From JACKNG01 sp040220855 (lineage in GTDB: Bacteria > Pseudomonadota > Gammaproteobacteria > Ga0077536), in NCBI GenBank assembly GCA_040220855.1, contig JAVJVZ010000036.1, positions 72,102-136,101 on the forward strand: a stretch of DNA of 64,000 bases. The letters are read 5' to 3'. Positions 27,358-35,716 of the stretch are shown piece by piece; within the stretch, counting starts at the first letter, position 1; every line of letters begins with the position of its first letter. Below the pieces are notes generated by a model. The model was not told where the DNA came from. It did no database searches and saw only the letters and a list, made by a program, of their open reading frames with translations. A program made the position numbers and the translations under genes.

Positions 27358-28950
27358 ATGCAACGCGCCGAATTGGAGTTACACGGCCGCAGCACGCGAG
27401 TCCTCGTGGGTGCGCTGCTCGCGATACTGCTCGCCGCCTGGTGCTGGCTGGGGATCATGCGCGATCCGGGCCTGTGGCACAGCCGCAGCGATTACGCCTA
27501 CCTGTCGCTCGCGCACGCAGTGAGCGCGGAAGATCGTGCTCGCGGTGGTCCCGCGGGTCTCAATTACGGTCTCGGTGGGCATCCGGGCGTACCGTTCTTC
27601 CTCGCCAGCTGGTTGAGCCTGAGACTCGCCGCCCCGTGGTACGGAGATGATCTCTCGCGCGCGGTGCTGAGCGATCCCGCCCCCTTCTGGCAGGCCGGGA
27701 AGCTGCTCGCGCTCGGGCTCACCGCGCTGGGGCTGTGGTTGCTGGCACGCTTCGCGCGTCCGCTCGGGATGACGGCATTGTTGTCCGGGCTTGCGGTGCT
27801 GGTCGCCGCGCACCACGAGTTCCTGCGTTCCGCGTTGACCTGGTTGACTAACGAGAGCTTCGCCCTGCCGGTCGCCGCGGCAAGCGCGCTGGTGTGGCGA
27901 GAGCTTGCCCACGACGCCCGGCGCACTGGGTGGGCGCTGCTTGCCGGCGCGCTCGGCGCTGTTGCCTACTTGATCAAACTGCACTATCTCGCGCTGACGC
28001 TTGCCGGGCTCATGTGTGTCGTCCTGGCGGCGTTGCTGCAGCGGGTCGGCTGGCGCCGCTTGCTGCTGTCGACCAGCGCGTTCGTGGCCGGGGGCGGCAT
28101 CACCATCGTCGCCGCGGCGCACTTCATCCTGGGTTGGAAGTCTTTCCGCAACCTGCTCGAGTTTCACGCAAGCATCTTCCTGCACGCCGGTATCTACGGC
28201 TCCGGCGAATCGGCTGTCTTCGCCAGCTCGCAGCTCACGCGGCTGGCCGGGCACCTCGAGCAGATCGGTTTCGTACTGCCGACGGTGCTCTTGGTGGCAT
28301 TCTCCGGGCTCGTGCTGGTGGGGTGGCAACGACGTTCCGATCGTGCCTGGTGGCAGCGCGAGGCTGCACTGGGCATCGTCCTTGCGGCAAGCACAGCGTT
28401 GGCGACCGCGGCTGTGGTCAAGCACTACCAGGCGCATTACGTGGTCGTACCGCACGTGCTCGCCGCCGTGCTGGTGTGCTGGCTCGCGGGCCAGTTTTCT
28501 GCACGCGCGTCGCGTCTCGTCACCGCAGGCTTGCTGCTCGCCGGGGTTACGATAACCGCCCCCGCCTTTGTACATCTTGCCGCCACGACGCAGCGTGATG
28601 CCGACGACCTCGCTGCGGGTAGCGCGGCAATCCGGGCGCTGCCCCTTGCCGACGGCGAGCAGCGGCTGTGGGTACGCACCTCGAGCGCGGAGTACGTGCG
28701 GGGGTGGGCCGTGCGCATGTCCGGTGTGCGCGCACTGGTCGACTGGATGCTGGCAGCACCGGGACCGGATCGCTCGGCTTCGCTGCCGGGTGACGGCCCG
28801 TGGCGCTATGCGATCGTCGAAGGAGGTCCGGCGCGGGCAGCGGAGGTTCTGGCCGCCGGTGTCGTGCAGGCACCGGGCACCGTGCGCGTGCCCCTTGGCG
28901 AGCAGCCGCGTGTCTTCGATTTCGGACTGCTGCAGGCGATTGAGCCCTGA
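27358..28950 (+). CDS. Multi-pass membrane protein, probable GT-C type glycosyltransferase
   Basis: 530 residues with about ten to twelve hydrophobic helices and one large loop after the first helix (DPGLWHSRSDYAYLSLAHAV, then LNYGLGGHPGVPFFLASWLSL). The first loop with acidic residues and the C-terminal soluble domain (about 420-530) suggest a polyprenyl-phosphate-sugar-dependent (GT-C) transferase; a polysaccharide polymerase is an alternative. No specific family can be named from the sequence alone. It ends 10 bases from the convergent methyltransferase gene. Confidence 0.6.
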   Translation: MQRAELELHGRSTRVLVGALLAILLAAWCWLGIMRDPGLWHSRSDYAYLSLAHAVSAEDRARGGPAGLNYGLGGHPGVPFFLASWLSLRLAAPWYGDDLSRAVLSDPAPFWQAGKLLALGLTALGLWLLARFARPLGMTALLSGLAVLVAAHHEFLRSALTWLTNESFALPVAAASALVWRELAHDARRTGWALLAGALGAVAYLIKLHYLALTLAGLMCVVLAALLQRVGWRRLLLSTSAFVAGGGITIVAAAHFILGWKSFRNLLEFHASIFLHAGIYGSGESAVFASSQLTRLAGHLEQIGFVLPTVLLVAFSGLVLVGWQRRSDRAWWQREAALGIVLAASTALATAAVVKHYQAHYVVVPHVLAAVLVCWLAGQFSARASRLVTAGLLLAGVTITAPAFVHLAATTQRDADDLAAGSAAIRALPLADGEQRLWVRTSSAEYVRGWAVRMSGVRALVDWMLAAPGPDRSASLPGDGPWRYAIVEGGPARAAEVLAAGVVQAPGTVRVPLGEQPRVFDFGLLQAIEP

Positions 28951-28960
28951 CGCGTCGCGC

Positions 28961-29860
28961 TCAGCCGGCGAACGCGAAACCGATGCCGGCCGGGCGCACG
29001 CGGAACCAGTGATCGCGCGGGTTTTCCTGAAAGTACAGGAAGCGACGCTCGCTGCGCGCGGCGAACTGCATCAGCTCGTCGGTGACGTGCGCATTGTCGG
29101 CGATGACGATAGCGTTCCCGGTGAGCCGGGGCGCGACCGTTTCGTATTCGCGCCGCTCGTACTCGCGTGAATGGTCGCTGTCACTGACGAACATGCCGAC
29201 CTCGCCATCGAGTGCGGCGAGGCTTTCGACCGAATCGCCGTGAACCATCTCCGCGAAGTCGGCATAGGGCCCGCCGATGAGCTTGCCGGCCGTGGGTGAT
29301 ATATCGATGCCTACGTAGCGCGCCGCGTGGCCCTCCTCGGCATTGCGCTTGAGCGCGGCAAGCAGGGCGAGGGCGCCGATGCCGGTATCGACGCCTGCTT
29401 CGACGATGAGCGCAGGCTTGAGCGCACGAGCGGCCGCATACCAGCCGACGCGGCGGCCGAGCCGGAGCTGATCGTCGAGACGCACGGCCTGGGGCACGTG
29501 CTGGCGCGCTTCCCGGTACCAGTCGGCAAGTTCGGCATCCTGGCGCACTTCGTCGACGAAGCCCGCCATCGTCGCCGGATCGCGCCCGCACACCACGGCG
29601 AGGGTGTGCGCGAGGTAGTCATAGTCGAGTGGGGCGAGATCGTAGGTGAAGTTCGTCGTTTCGCGCGAGCTGCGTGCCCATTGAGCGAACTCGGCGAGCA
29701 GCGGGGCGACGTAGGCATCGAACTTGGTGCGCGCGATGTCGGTCCGCGCGCCCGGTACGTCGTCGAAGTGCACGACGAAGCGATCACCGGTGAAGTCGTA
29801 GGCCGTGTTCGAACGGGTTGTTCCGGCGTGGCCGGCGCGGCCGAGCAGTTTCTTGAGCAC
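28961..29860 (-). CDS. Class I methyltransferase, divergent from the regulator gene
   Basis: 299 residues from the GTG at 29860, which gives an N terminus (MLKKLLGRAGHAGTTRSNTAYDFTGDRF) of believable shape; the frame stays open further upstream but with low-complexity Arg-rich sequence. ALIVEAGVDTGIGALALLAAL is the SAM loop, YVGIDISPTAGKL the acidic strand, and GMFVSDSDHSREYERREYETV and NAIVIADNAHVTDELMQFA resemble the CmcI/cephalosporin-hydroxylase-like methyltransferases. It is one of only two minus-strand genes inside the polysaccharide locus and shares an upstream region with the winged-helix regulator. The start remains uncertain because no ribosome site is evident. Confidence 0.72.
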   Translation of the reverse strand: MLKKLLGRAGHAGTTRSNTAYDFTGDRFVVHFDDVPGARTDIARTKFDAYVAPLLAEFAQWARSSRETTNFTYDLAPLDYDYLAHTLAVVCGRDPATMAGFVDEVRQDAELADWYREARQHVPQAVRLDDQLRLGRRVGWYAAARALKPALIVEAGVDTGIGALALLAALKRNAEEGHAARYVGIDISPTAGKLIGGPYADFAEMVHGDSVESLAALDGEVGMFVSDSDHSREYERREYETVAPRLTGNAIVIADNAHVTDELMQFAARSERRFLYFQENPRDHWFRVRPAGIGFAFAG

Positions 29861-30018
29861 GATGTGGTTGGGTCCGCTGGATTCGGGGAAGAGGAGAGCG
29901 GGCCTACGAGGACGCGGCCGCCGGTAGCGCCGCGCGAAGCTAGCACGTGCTTCGAGTGCCACGCAACCGGGTCCGCCGCGCTCGCGAGCATGGCGAAGCG
30001 CACACCGGCTCACGTCAT

Positions 30019-30033
30019 GTTCATTTCCTGAAC
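30019..30033. promoter_or_regulatory. Palindromic operator-like site 1 upstream of the winged-helix regulator
   Basis: GTTCATTTCCTGAAC, arms GTTCA and TGAAC separated by five bases; the symmetry extends one more pair (T and A). The same arms and spacing occur in site 2, 34 bases further on. A TATGCT hexamer between the sites (30043-30048) could be a -10, which would put this copy near the -35. Binding by the adjacent regulator is inferred. Confidence 0.55.
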
Positions 30034-30052
30034 ACGATAGGTTATGCTCCGC

Positions 30053-30067
30053 GTTCATTTTATGAAC
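30053..30067. promoter_or_regulatory. Palindromic operator-like site 2 upstream of the winged-helix regulator
   Basis: GTTCATTTTATGAAC, with the symmetry extending to a perfect 8-bp inverted repeat around TTT (30051-30069). It ends five bases before the regulator ATG, so a bound protein could block transcription start or early elongation. Same GTTCA-N5-TGAAC core as site 1. Confidence 0.6.
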
Positions 30068-30074
30068 GCGGCGC

Positions 30075-30716
30075 ATGGACCCGGACAAGGATCATTCCCT
30101 GACGCTCGAGATCCTCAACGCGATCGAGGCCGATCACCGCGTGACGCAACGCCGCCTCGCGGATCATCTCGGGGTCGCGCTCGGCCTCACCAACGTCTAT
30201 CTCAAGCGCTGTGTACGCAAGGGCTGGGTCAAGATCAACGAAGCGCCAGCCAACCGGTACATGTACTACCTCACGCCCAAGGGCTTCGCCGAGAAGGCGC
30301 GCCTGACGGGCGAGTTCCTGAGCTACTCCCTGGGTTTCTACCGCCGCGCCAGCGATGGCCTGGGTGCGCTTCTCTCCGCCTGCGCCGGGAGCGGGCTCGA
30401 CAGCGTGTGCCTGGTCGGCCGCACGGAGCTCGCCGAGATCGCCTCGGTACGTGCGCAGGAACATTCGGTGGACCTGGTGGGGACTTACGATCCCGAAGCC
30501 GGTGGCGGAACCTTCGTCGGGCGGCCTCTCTTCACACGGCTGGGGGACGTCCCGGATTGCGCGGCCTGCGTGGTGACCATGATGCGCCCCGTGCCCGATC
30601 TCCTCGATACGCTGGGCACGCGCTGGCCGCGCGAACGCATCCTGGTGCCACCGCTGGTGGCCTCGCTGGTGACGCCGCAGGGCGACGGTGCGCCACGCCG
30701 GGGGACGCGGCGATGA
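30075..30716 (+). CDS. MarR-like winged-helix regulator of the EPS-associated type
   Basis: 213 residues. Residues about 8-80 form a winged helix: LEILNAIEADHRVTQRRLADHLGVALGLTNVYLKRCVRKGWVKI, then the wing with YMYYLTPKGFAEKARLTGEFL, very like the EPS-associated MarR-family regulators. Residues about 95-190 alternate strands and helices (VCLVGRTELAEIASVRAQ, VDLVGTYDPEAGGG), resembling a Rossmann or CoA-binding-type domain, so ligand sensing is possible. Two matching palindromes lie just upstream, pointing to autoregulation and perhaps control of the divergent methyltransferase. The stop overlaps the next start (ATGA), so the regulator is cotranscribed with downstream genes. Confidence 0.78.
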   Translation: MDPDKDHSLTLEILNAIEADHRVTQRRLADHLGVALGLTNVYLKRCVRKGWVKINEAPANRYMYYLTPKGFAEKARLTGEFLSYSLGFYRRASDGLGALLSACAGSGLDSVCLVGRTELAEIASVRAQEHSVDLVGTYDPEAGGGTFVGRPLFTRLGDVPDCAACVVTMMRPVPDLLDTLGTRWPRERILVPPLVASLVTPQGDGAPRRGTRR

Positions 30717-31495
30717 GCGGCCTGTTCTCACGCCTCGCCGCATGGCGCGGGCGGGTGGCGCACACGGCGACTGCGCCCGAGGAACCGGTCGGGCCGGCCG
30801 CATCTTCCGAGTCGCTGCCACCGCCGTGCGCGGCGACGGCGGCCGATGATTGTGATGGGGCGGGCGCGGTGCTCTTCGAACGCTTCGGCCTGCGCCGTTC
30901 GCGCAGCGAGCGCCGGCCGGTCGCTGCAGACGGAACGCCGCTGCCCTGGTACACGTATCCTGCCATCGAGTTCCTCGATGGCCTCGACTGGCGCGACAAG
31001 CGGGTATTCGAGTACGGCGCCGGCCACTCGAGTTATTTCTGGGCGGCGCGTGCGGCCGAGGTCGTCACGGTCGAGCAGGAGCCGGACTGGTACGCCGAGA
31101 TCGCAGGTACAACGCCTGGCAATCTCATGCTGATCAACGAGACTTCGGCTGAACGTTTCCCGCACGTCATCGGCGAACACGGGCTGTTCGACGTCATTGT
31201 CGACGACGCATCCCAGCGCCTCGAGTGCGCACGGGCTTGCCTCGCAAGCCTAAGGCCCGGTGGACTCATCATCCTCGACAACTCCGACTGGTTCGTGGCG
31301 GCGGCGCGCTTCCTGCGCGAGCAAGGGTTCCTGCAGGTCGACATGCACGGCTTCGGGCCGATCAACAACTACACCTGGTGCACTTCGCTGTTCTTCTCCC
31401 GGGATTTCACCTGGACGCCGCGCCATGCGCACCAGCCCATGCACGGCATCGGCGCGCTCCGCCAGTACGCCGCCGAAGAGGATGGTCTGCGATGA
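30713..31495 (+). CDS. Class I SAM-dependent methyltransferase
   Basis: 260 residues. After a low-complexity Ala-rich region (residues 15-50), KRVFEYGAGHSSYFWAARAAEVVTVEQEPDWY gives the SAM loop and acidic residue, and FDVIVDDASQRLECARACLASLRPGGLIILDNSDWF the later motifs. FEYGxGxSTxW is typical of polysaccharide-locus methyltransferases of the FkbM/Methyltransf_24 class. Coupled to the regulator (ATGA) and to the ABC permease (ATGA), placing it in the export operon. Confidence 0.8.
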   Translation: MSGLFSRLAAWRGRVAHTATAPEEPVGPAASSESLPPPCAATAADDCDGAGAVLFERFGLRRSRSERRPVAADGTPLPWYTYPAIEFLDGLDWRDKRVFEYGAGHSSYFWAARAAEVVTVEQEPDWYAEIAGTTPGNLMLINETSAERFPHVIGEHGLFDVIVDDASQRLECARACLASLRPGGLIILDNSDWFVAAARFLREQGFLQVDMHGFGPINNYTWCTSLFFSRDFTWTPRHAHQPMHGIGALRQYAAEEDGLR

Positions 31496-32349
31496 GTTCA
31501 GTGCCCGAATCCGACAACCAGGGACCGGTCCCGATTACGGTCATCGAGCCGGCAAGTCCCGGCGGACGCTTACCGGTCGCCGAGATCTGGGCCAACCGGC
31601 GCTTCCTCGTCCTGATGGTGCGGCGCGCCGTCCAGGCGCGCTACAAGGACACCTTTCTCGGCATCTTCTGGGCGGTAGCCCAACCGCTGTCCTACATGCT
31701 GGTGCTCAACCTGTTCTTCGGCGTCGTGGCACGATTTTCGGCCCCGGGCATCCCCTACCCGCTGTTCCTGTTCTGCGGCCTGGTCCCCTACCAGTTCTTC
31801 AGTCGCTGTGCGGTCGAGGGCGCGGCCTCCATTCGCGGTAACTCGGAGCTCGTGAACAAGGTCTATGTGCCGCGCCTGCTGCTGCCGCTCTCGACGGTGG
31901 GCAACATCATGGTCGATTTCATGGTCGCCTTCTGCCTGCTGGTGGCAATGGCGCTGATCTACCAGGTGCCGCCCACCATGAACCTGCTGGCGCTGCCATT
32001 GTTGTTCCTGCTGCTGTTCGCGGCTGGTACCAGCATGGCCATCGGCCTGTCGGTTGCCACCGTCTACTATCACGACCTCCGCGTCGCGGTGCCGGTCGTG
32101 ATGCAGATGTGGTTCTTCGCTACACCGATCATCTACCCGGCGAGCCGCGTGCCCGAAGCGTGGCAGGTGTGGTATGGCCTCAACCCCATGGTCAGCGTGG
32201 TGGAGCTGTTCCGCTGGAGCGTGCTGGGTACCGCCGAGCTGCCCGATCCGCGCGTGATTGGCGTTTCCGTCGCGACGATCCTGGTCGTCATGCTGGTCGC
32301 GTTGCACTTCTTCCGCAAGCTCGAGAGCAATGTCGCGGACCGCGTCTGA
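31492..32349 (+). CDS. wzm: Polysaccharide ABC exporter permease (Wzm-like)
   Basis: 285 residues, six membrane helices in the ABC-2 arrangement. RRAVQARYKDTFLGIFWAVAQPL is the cytoplasmic gate-helix region of Wzm/TagG/KpsM proteins, and FFATPIIYPASRVPEAWQVWYGLNPM is the conserved C-terminal segment. With the ATPase encoded next it exports an undecaprenyl-linked glycan across the inner membrane. Translationally coupled to the methyltransferase by ATGA; 11 bases separate it from the wzt start. Confidence 0.93.
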   Translation: MSSVPESDNQGPVPITVIEPASPGGRLPVAEIWANRRFLVLMVRRAVQARYKDTFLGIFWAVAQPLSYMLVLNLFFGVVARFSAPGIPYPLFLFCGLVPYQFFSRCAVEGAASIRGNSELVNKVYVPRLLLPLSTVGNIMVDFMVAFCLLVAMALIYQVPPTMNLLALPLLFLLLFAAGTSMAIGLSVATVYYHDLRVAVPVVMQMWFFATPIIYPASRVPEAWQVWYGLNPMVSVVELFRWSVLGTAELPDPRVIGVSVATILVVMLVALHFFRKLESNVADRV

Positions 32350-32360
32350 AGATTCGAACC

Positions 32361-33629
32361 ATGTCTGATTTGAGCATCAAGGTCGAGGGCATCGGCAAGT
32401 ACTACGAGCTGGGCGCCAATACGGCGAGCCTGGCGCGTGGCCTCGTGGGTGGATTACGCCGTCTGCGCCGCGGGCAACTCCCGTTGCCGCGGCGCGCGGC
32501 GCAGCGTGCGGAGAAGCCCGGTATGTGGGTTCTGCGCGACGTGTCGTTCGAGGTGCGCAAGGGTGATGTGCTCGGCATCATCGGGCGCAACGGTGCCGGC
32601 AAGACGACCCTGCTCAAGATCCTCTCGCGTGTCGCCGTGCCGACCGAGGGGCGCGCCGAGATCCACGGCCGTGTGAGCTCGCTGCTGGGTGTCGGTACCG
32701 GTTTTCACAACGCCTTCACCGGGCGCGAGAACGTTTTTCTCAGCGGCATGCTCCTCGGCCTCGAGCGCGCCGAGATCGAGCGCCGCTTCGACGACATCGA
32801 AGCCTTCGCCGAGATCGGCTCGTTCATCGACACGCCGGTCAAGTACTACTCGAGCGGCATGCGTGCGCGTCTTGCTTTCTCGGTGGCGGTGCAGCTCGCC
32901 TCCGAGATCATGATGCTCGACGAAGTGCTCGCGGTGGGCGACGCCGGATTCCGCAAGAAATGTCTCGAGGTCATGCGCAACCTCCGCAGCAGTGATCGCT
33001 CGGTGCTGTTGGTCAGCCACAGCCTGGGTTACATCCAGGAGTACTGCAATCGCTGCATCCTGCTCGAGAAAGGTCGCATCGTGATGGATGGGCCACCCGA
33101 CGAGGTATGCGATTACTACCTGCATCACATGTTCCCGGTGACCGAGCGCAGCAGCCTCAAGGATTTGGTGGAGCGCGAGGGCGACGGCCGCATACGCGCG
33201 ACCGAGCTGTACCTCGAGGACTTCCAGGGGCGGCGCCTGCATCAGCCGGTATCGGGTGAAGACTGCGTACTGTGTATCGCATTCGAGACGCATACCGAGG
33301 CGCCGCTGCGTGACGTCGATATCGGCCTTGCCATCTGCGACCAGCATGGCCACTGGATCACGCGGTTGTCGACCTACGTCAACGATGCCGTGTTCGAGCA
33401 GATCGACGGCGGAGGCGTGTTCAAGTGCCGTGTCTCGCGCATGCCACTCACGGCCGGTGATTACGGTGTCGGGCTGCGGATCACCTCGCAGGGAGACGTG
33501 CTCGATTACATCATCAACGCTGGCCGTTTCACCATCTACGAGGGGGACTTCTTCGGCACCGGCCGCCTCGAGACGCACAGTCCCGTTCTGCTGATGCACG
33601 ATTGGCTGTGGGAACGCGCCGAAGCATGA
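32361..33629 (+). CDS. wzt: Polysaccharide ABC exporter ATPase with C-terminal glycan-binding domain (Wzt-like)
   Basis: 422 residues. The ATPase half has Walker A GRNGAGKTT (residues 75-83), signature YSSGMRARLAFSVAV, Walker B IMMLDEVLAVGD and H-loop LLVSHS. Residues from about 275 to 422 form a Wzt_C-type beta-sandwich (VLCIAFETHTEAPLRDVDIGLAICD) that in known Wzt proteins recognises the terminated O-antigen. A terminal modification by one of the neighbouring methyltransferases could be the recognised cap, as with WbdD in E. coli O8/O9a; this is inference. Confidence 0.93.
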   Translation: MSDLSIKVEGIGKYYELGANTASLARGLVGGLRRLRRGQLPLPRRAAQRAEKPGMWVLRDVSFEVRKGDVLGIIGRNGAGKTTLLKILSRVAVPTEGRAEIHGRVSSLLGVGTGFHNAFTGRENVFLSGMLLGLERAEIERRFDDIEAFAEIGSFIDTPVKYYSSGMRARLAFSVAVQLASEIMMLDEVLAVGDAGFRKKCLEVMRNLRSSDRSVLLVSHSLGYIQEYCNRCILLEKGRIVMDGPPDEVCDYYLHHMFPVTERSSLKDLVEREGDGRIRATELYLEDFQGRRLHQPVSGEDCVLCIAFETHTEAPLRDVDIGLAICDQHGHWITRLSTYVNDAVFEQIDGGGVFKCRVSRMPLTAGDYGVGLRITSQGDVLDYIINAGRFTIYEGDFFGTGRLETHSPVLLMHDWLWERAEA

Positions 33630-33672
33630 TTTGGACAGGCAGAAACGCGCCACACCCGCGCCAGGGCTGCAG

Positions 33673-34359
33673 ATGAGCAACGTAATGTTAAAGACCATCA
33701 TGGAACGCCTGGGGCTGTCCAGCAGCGCGACGCCCGAACCTGTCGCCGAAGACATCACGATCGATCCCTTCGAGGCGGTCTGGCCCGAAATCGACACCGT
33801 GCCGGGTTTCCTGGCGCCCAACCAGGAGCGTTGCCTGTTCGACCTCGTTTCCGCCTTGCCGCAGGATGCGCTGGTGCTCGAAGTCGGCAGTTTCCTCGGT
33901 CGCTCCACGGTGAGCATGGCCTTCGCCTGCCGGAACAGCGAACGACGCATCTTCGCGGTCGATACTTTCGAAGGGAATGCTCACGACTTCGTCAAGGGCA
34001 AGAACAAGATCCACTGGGAAGGCGACAGCTTCTTCCCGGTGTTCTGGCAGCATCTGCGCGAGCGGGGTCTCGATCGTCACGTCATCCCGCTGCGCGCCAC
34101 GTCGCTGGCCATCGCCAGGTGCTGGGGCAAGCCGTTGGACATGATCTACCTCGACGGTTCGCACCAGTACGAGGACGTGGTGGCGGAAATCGATGCTTTC
34201 GTGCCCTGGCTCAAGCCGGGCGGCTGCGTGGCCATGCATGATGTCATCGAAGGCTGGCCGGGGGTCTATCGTGCCTGGAACGAAAAGCTGGCCAACGAAC
34301 TCGTCGACCAGGGGCACGTGGGCAGCCTCCGCTATGGTTACGTACGTTCGGAGTCGTAA
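33673..34359 (+). CDS. Class I methyltransferase (Methyltransf_24 type)
   Basis: 228 residues. DALVLEVGSFLGRSTVSMAFAC is the SAM loop, RIFAVDTFEGNAHDF the acidic strand, and LDMIYLDGSHQYEDVVAEIDAFVPWLKPGGCVAMHDV the typical Methyltransf_24 stretch. The ATG at 33673 (MSNVMLKTIMERLG) is preferred to a TTG two bases after the wzt stop; ATG 33685 is also possible. Position next to wzt makes it a candidate for terminal capping of the exported glycan. Confidence 0.8.
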   Translation: MSNVMLKTIMERLGLSSSATPEPVAEDITIDPFEAVWPEIDTVPGFLAPNQERCLFDLVSALPQDALVLEVGSFLGRSTVSMAFACRNSERRIFAVDTFEGNAHDFVKGKNKIHWEGDSFFPVFWQHLRERGLDRHVIPLRATSLAIARCWGKPLDMIYLDGSHQYEDVVAEIDAFVPWLKPGGCVAMHDVIEGWPGVYRAWNEKLANELVDQGHVGSLRYGYVRSES

Positions 34360-34494
34360 CGCGGACCAGGGAACGAGACGCATGCGGGAGACAACGGTTG
34401 AGAGCATGTGCCGGCATGGCGCCAGCACGTGCAGCGGGTGGGCTCGTGGCGACGTGTGGCAGCATCCGCAGCCCGTACACCGGGATCACCGCTC

Positions 34495-35685
34495 ATGATC
34501 GCGGATGTCACGCTGTTTACCACCACCAAGCCCTTCGCCGGGCACAATGGCGTCATTCAGCGCAACGCGCTGCGGAGCTGGGCACGCATTGCGGGTGCGC
34601 CACGTATCGTCGTCTTCGGCGATGAAGCAGGTACACGGGAGGCAGCAGCCGAGATCGGCGCCCTGCACGTGCCGGGTGTCCGCACGAACAGCAGCGAGAC
34701 ACCGCTCATCAGCGCCATGTTTGCAGCTGCGCAGGAACTCACCGACTCGCGCTATTTCTGTTACATCAATGCCGACATCATCCTGTTCGACGAGTTTCCC
34801 CGTGCGCTGCATGACGTGGCGCGGCGTTTCCGTGCTTTCGTCATGATCGGGCGTCGTACCGATCTCGATCTCGCGCATCCGATCGACTTCAGCGCGGCCG
34901 CGTGGGACGCAGACATACGCAGTCGCGCGACGGCAGCCGGAACACTGTCGGCGGCCACTGCGCTCGACTACTTCGCTTTCTCGCGGGGCGTGTTCGACGC
35001 CATTCCGGATTTCGCGGTCGGTCGCCCGGCCTGGGACGCCTGGATGGTCATGGACACCCGTCGGCGCGGTATCCCGCTGATCGATGCCACCGCGAGCGTC
35101 ACCGCGATCCATCAGAACCACGGTTACGGCCACGTACGCAACGGCACGGGCGTCGCTTGGGAAGGCCCCGAGGCCAACGAGAATCGCAACCTGGCACGCG
35201 CAGACAAGCCCGATTTCATGCCGTTCCTGTACAACGTCTTCTGCGCGACCTGGTTGCTCGTGGACGGCCATGTACGGCGCGCCCGCAGCCGCGAGCACCT
35301 GCGCGCGTCCGCGCGCATGGCCTGGTACGACTCCGGGCTGCCACGTCGGCTGGCATGGCTGCGGGCGCTGCGTCCGCGCGTGCGACGCCTCGCAATGCGT
35401 CCCCTGGTCCTCATGATCTGGCGCCCCGCCTCCCTGCTGTCGAGTGTCGCGGAGGCCAATCGCGGTCGCCGTGCCGGGCGGAAAGGTCTCGGTATGCGCC
35501 TGGCCGCGTCGCCGTGGGCGCGGCGGATTGCGCACCACTACCAGCGTGCGCTGGAGGCGGGCTGCACCTGCGCCTGGCTGCTGGCACGTCGACCGATCAC
35601 GCTGTTGCGCGCGATGTGGCACCCGCACCTCGCGCGCAAGCTGATCCGGCGCAGCTACCGCGCGCTCTACGCACCGCGCCATTGA
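34495..35685 (+). CDS. Glycosyltransferase-like protein with GT-A fold
   Basis: 396 residues. VTLFTTTKPFAGHNGVIQRNALRSW and RYFCYINADIILFDEFPRAL give a nucleotide-diphospho-sugar transferase fold with a DxD-like NADIIL motif near residue 88, and ALDYFAFSRGVFDAIPDFAVGRPAWDAWMV near residues 160-190. The last 110 residues are Arg-rich and may be a membrane-peripheral tail. Family assignment is approximate and the sugar is unknown. Followed by a short gap and GAGGAGAG before the next gene. Confidence 0.65.
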   Translation: MIADVTLFTTTKPFAGHNGVIQRNALRSWARIAGAPRIVVFGDEAGTREAAAEIGALHVPGVRTNSSETPLISAMFAAAQELTDSRYFCYINADIILFDEFPRALHDVARRFRAFVMIGRRTDLDLAHPIDFSAAAWDADIRSRATAAGTLSAATALDYFAFSRGVFDAIPDFAVGRPAWDAWMVMDTRRRGIPLIDATASVTAIHQNHGYGHVRNGTGVAWEGPEANENRNLARADKPDFMPFLYNVFCATWLLVDGHVRRARSREHLRASARMAWYDSGLPRRLAWLRALRPRVRRLAMRPLVLMIWRPASLLSSVAEANRGRRAGRKGLGMRLAASPWARRIAHHYQRALEAGCTCAWLLARRPITLLRAMWHPHLARKLIRRSYRALYAPRH

Positions 35686-35716
35686 ACCATCATCAAATTC
35701 GAGGAGAGAGCCAAGC

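Noticed and set aside
28961..30060. Frameshifted upstream extension of the minus-strand methyltransferase
   Set aside because: Alternative frames upstream of 29860 are open, but none gives a convincing methyltransferase N terminus; the GTG start yields a full-length domain.
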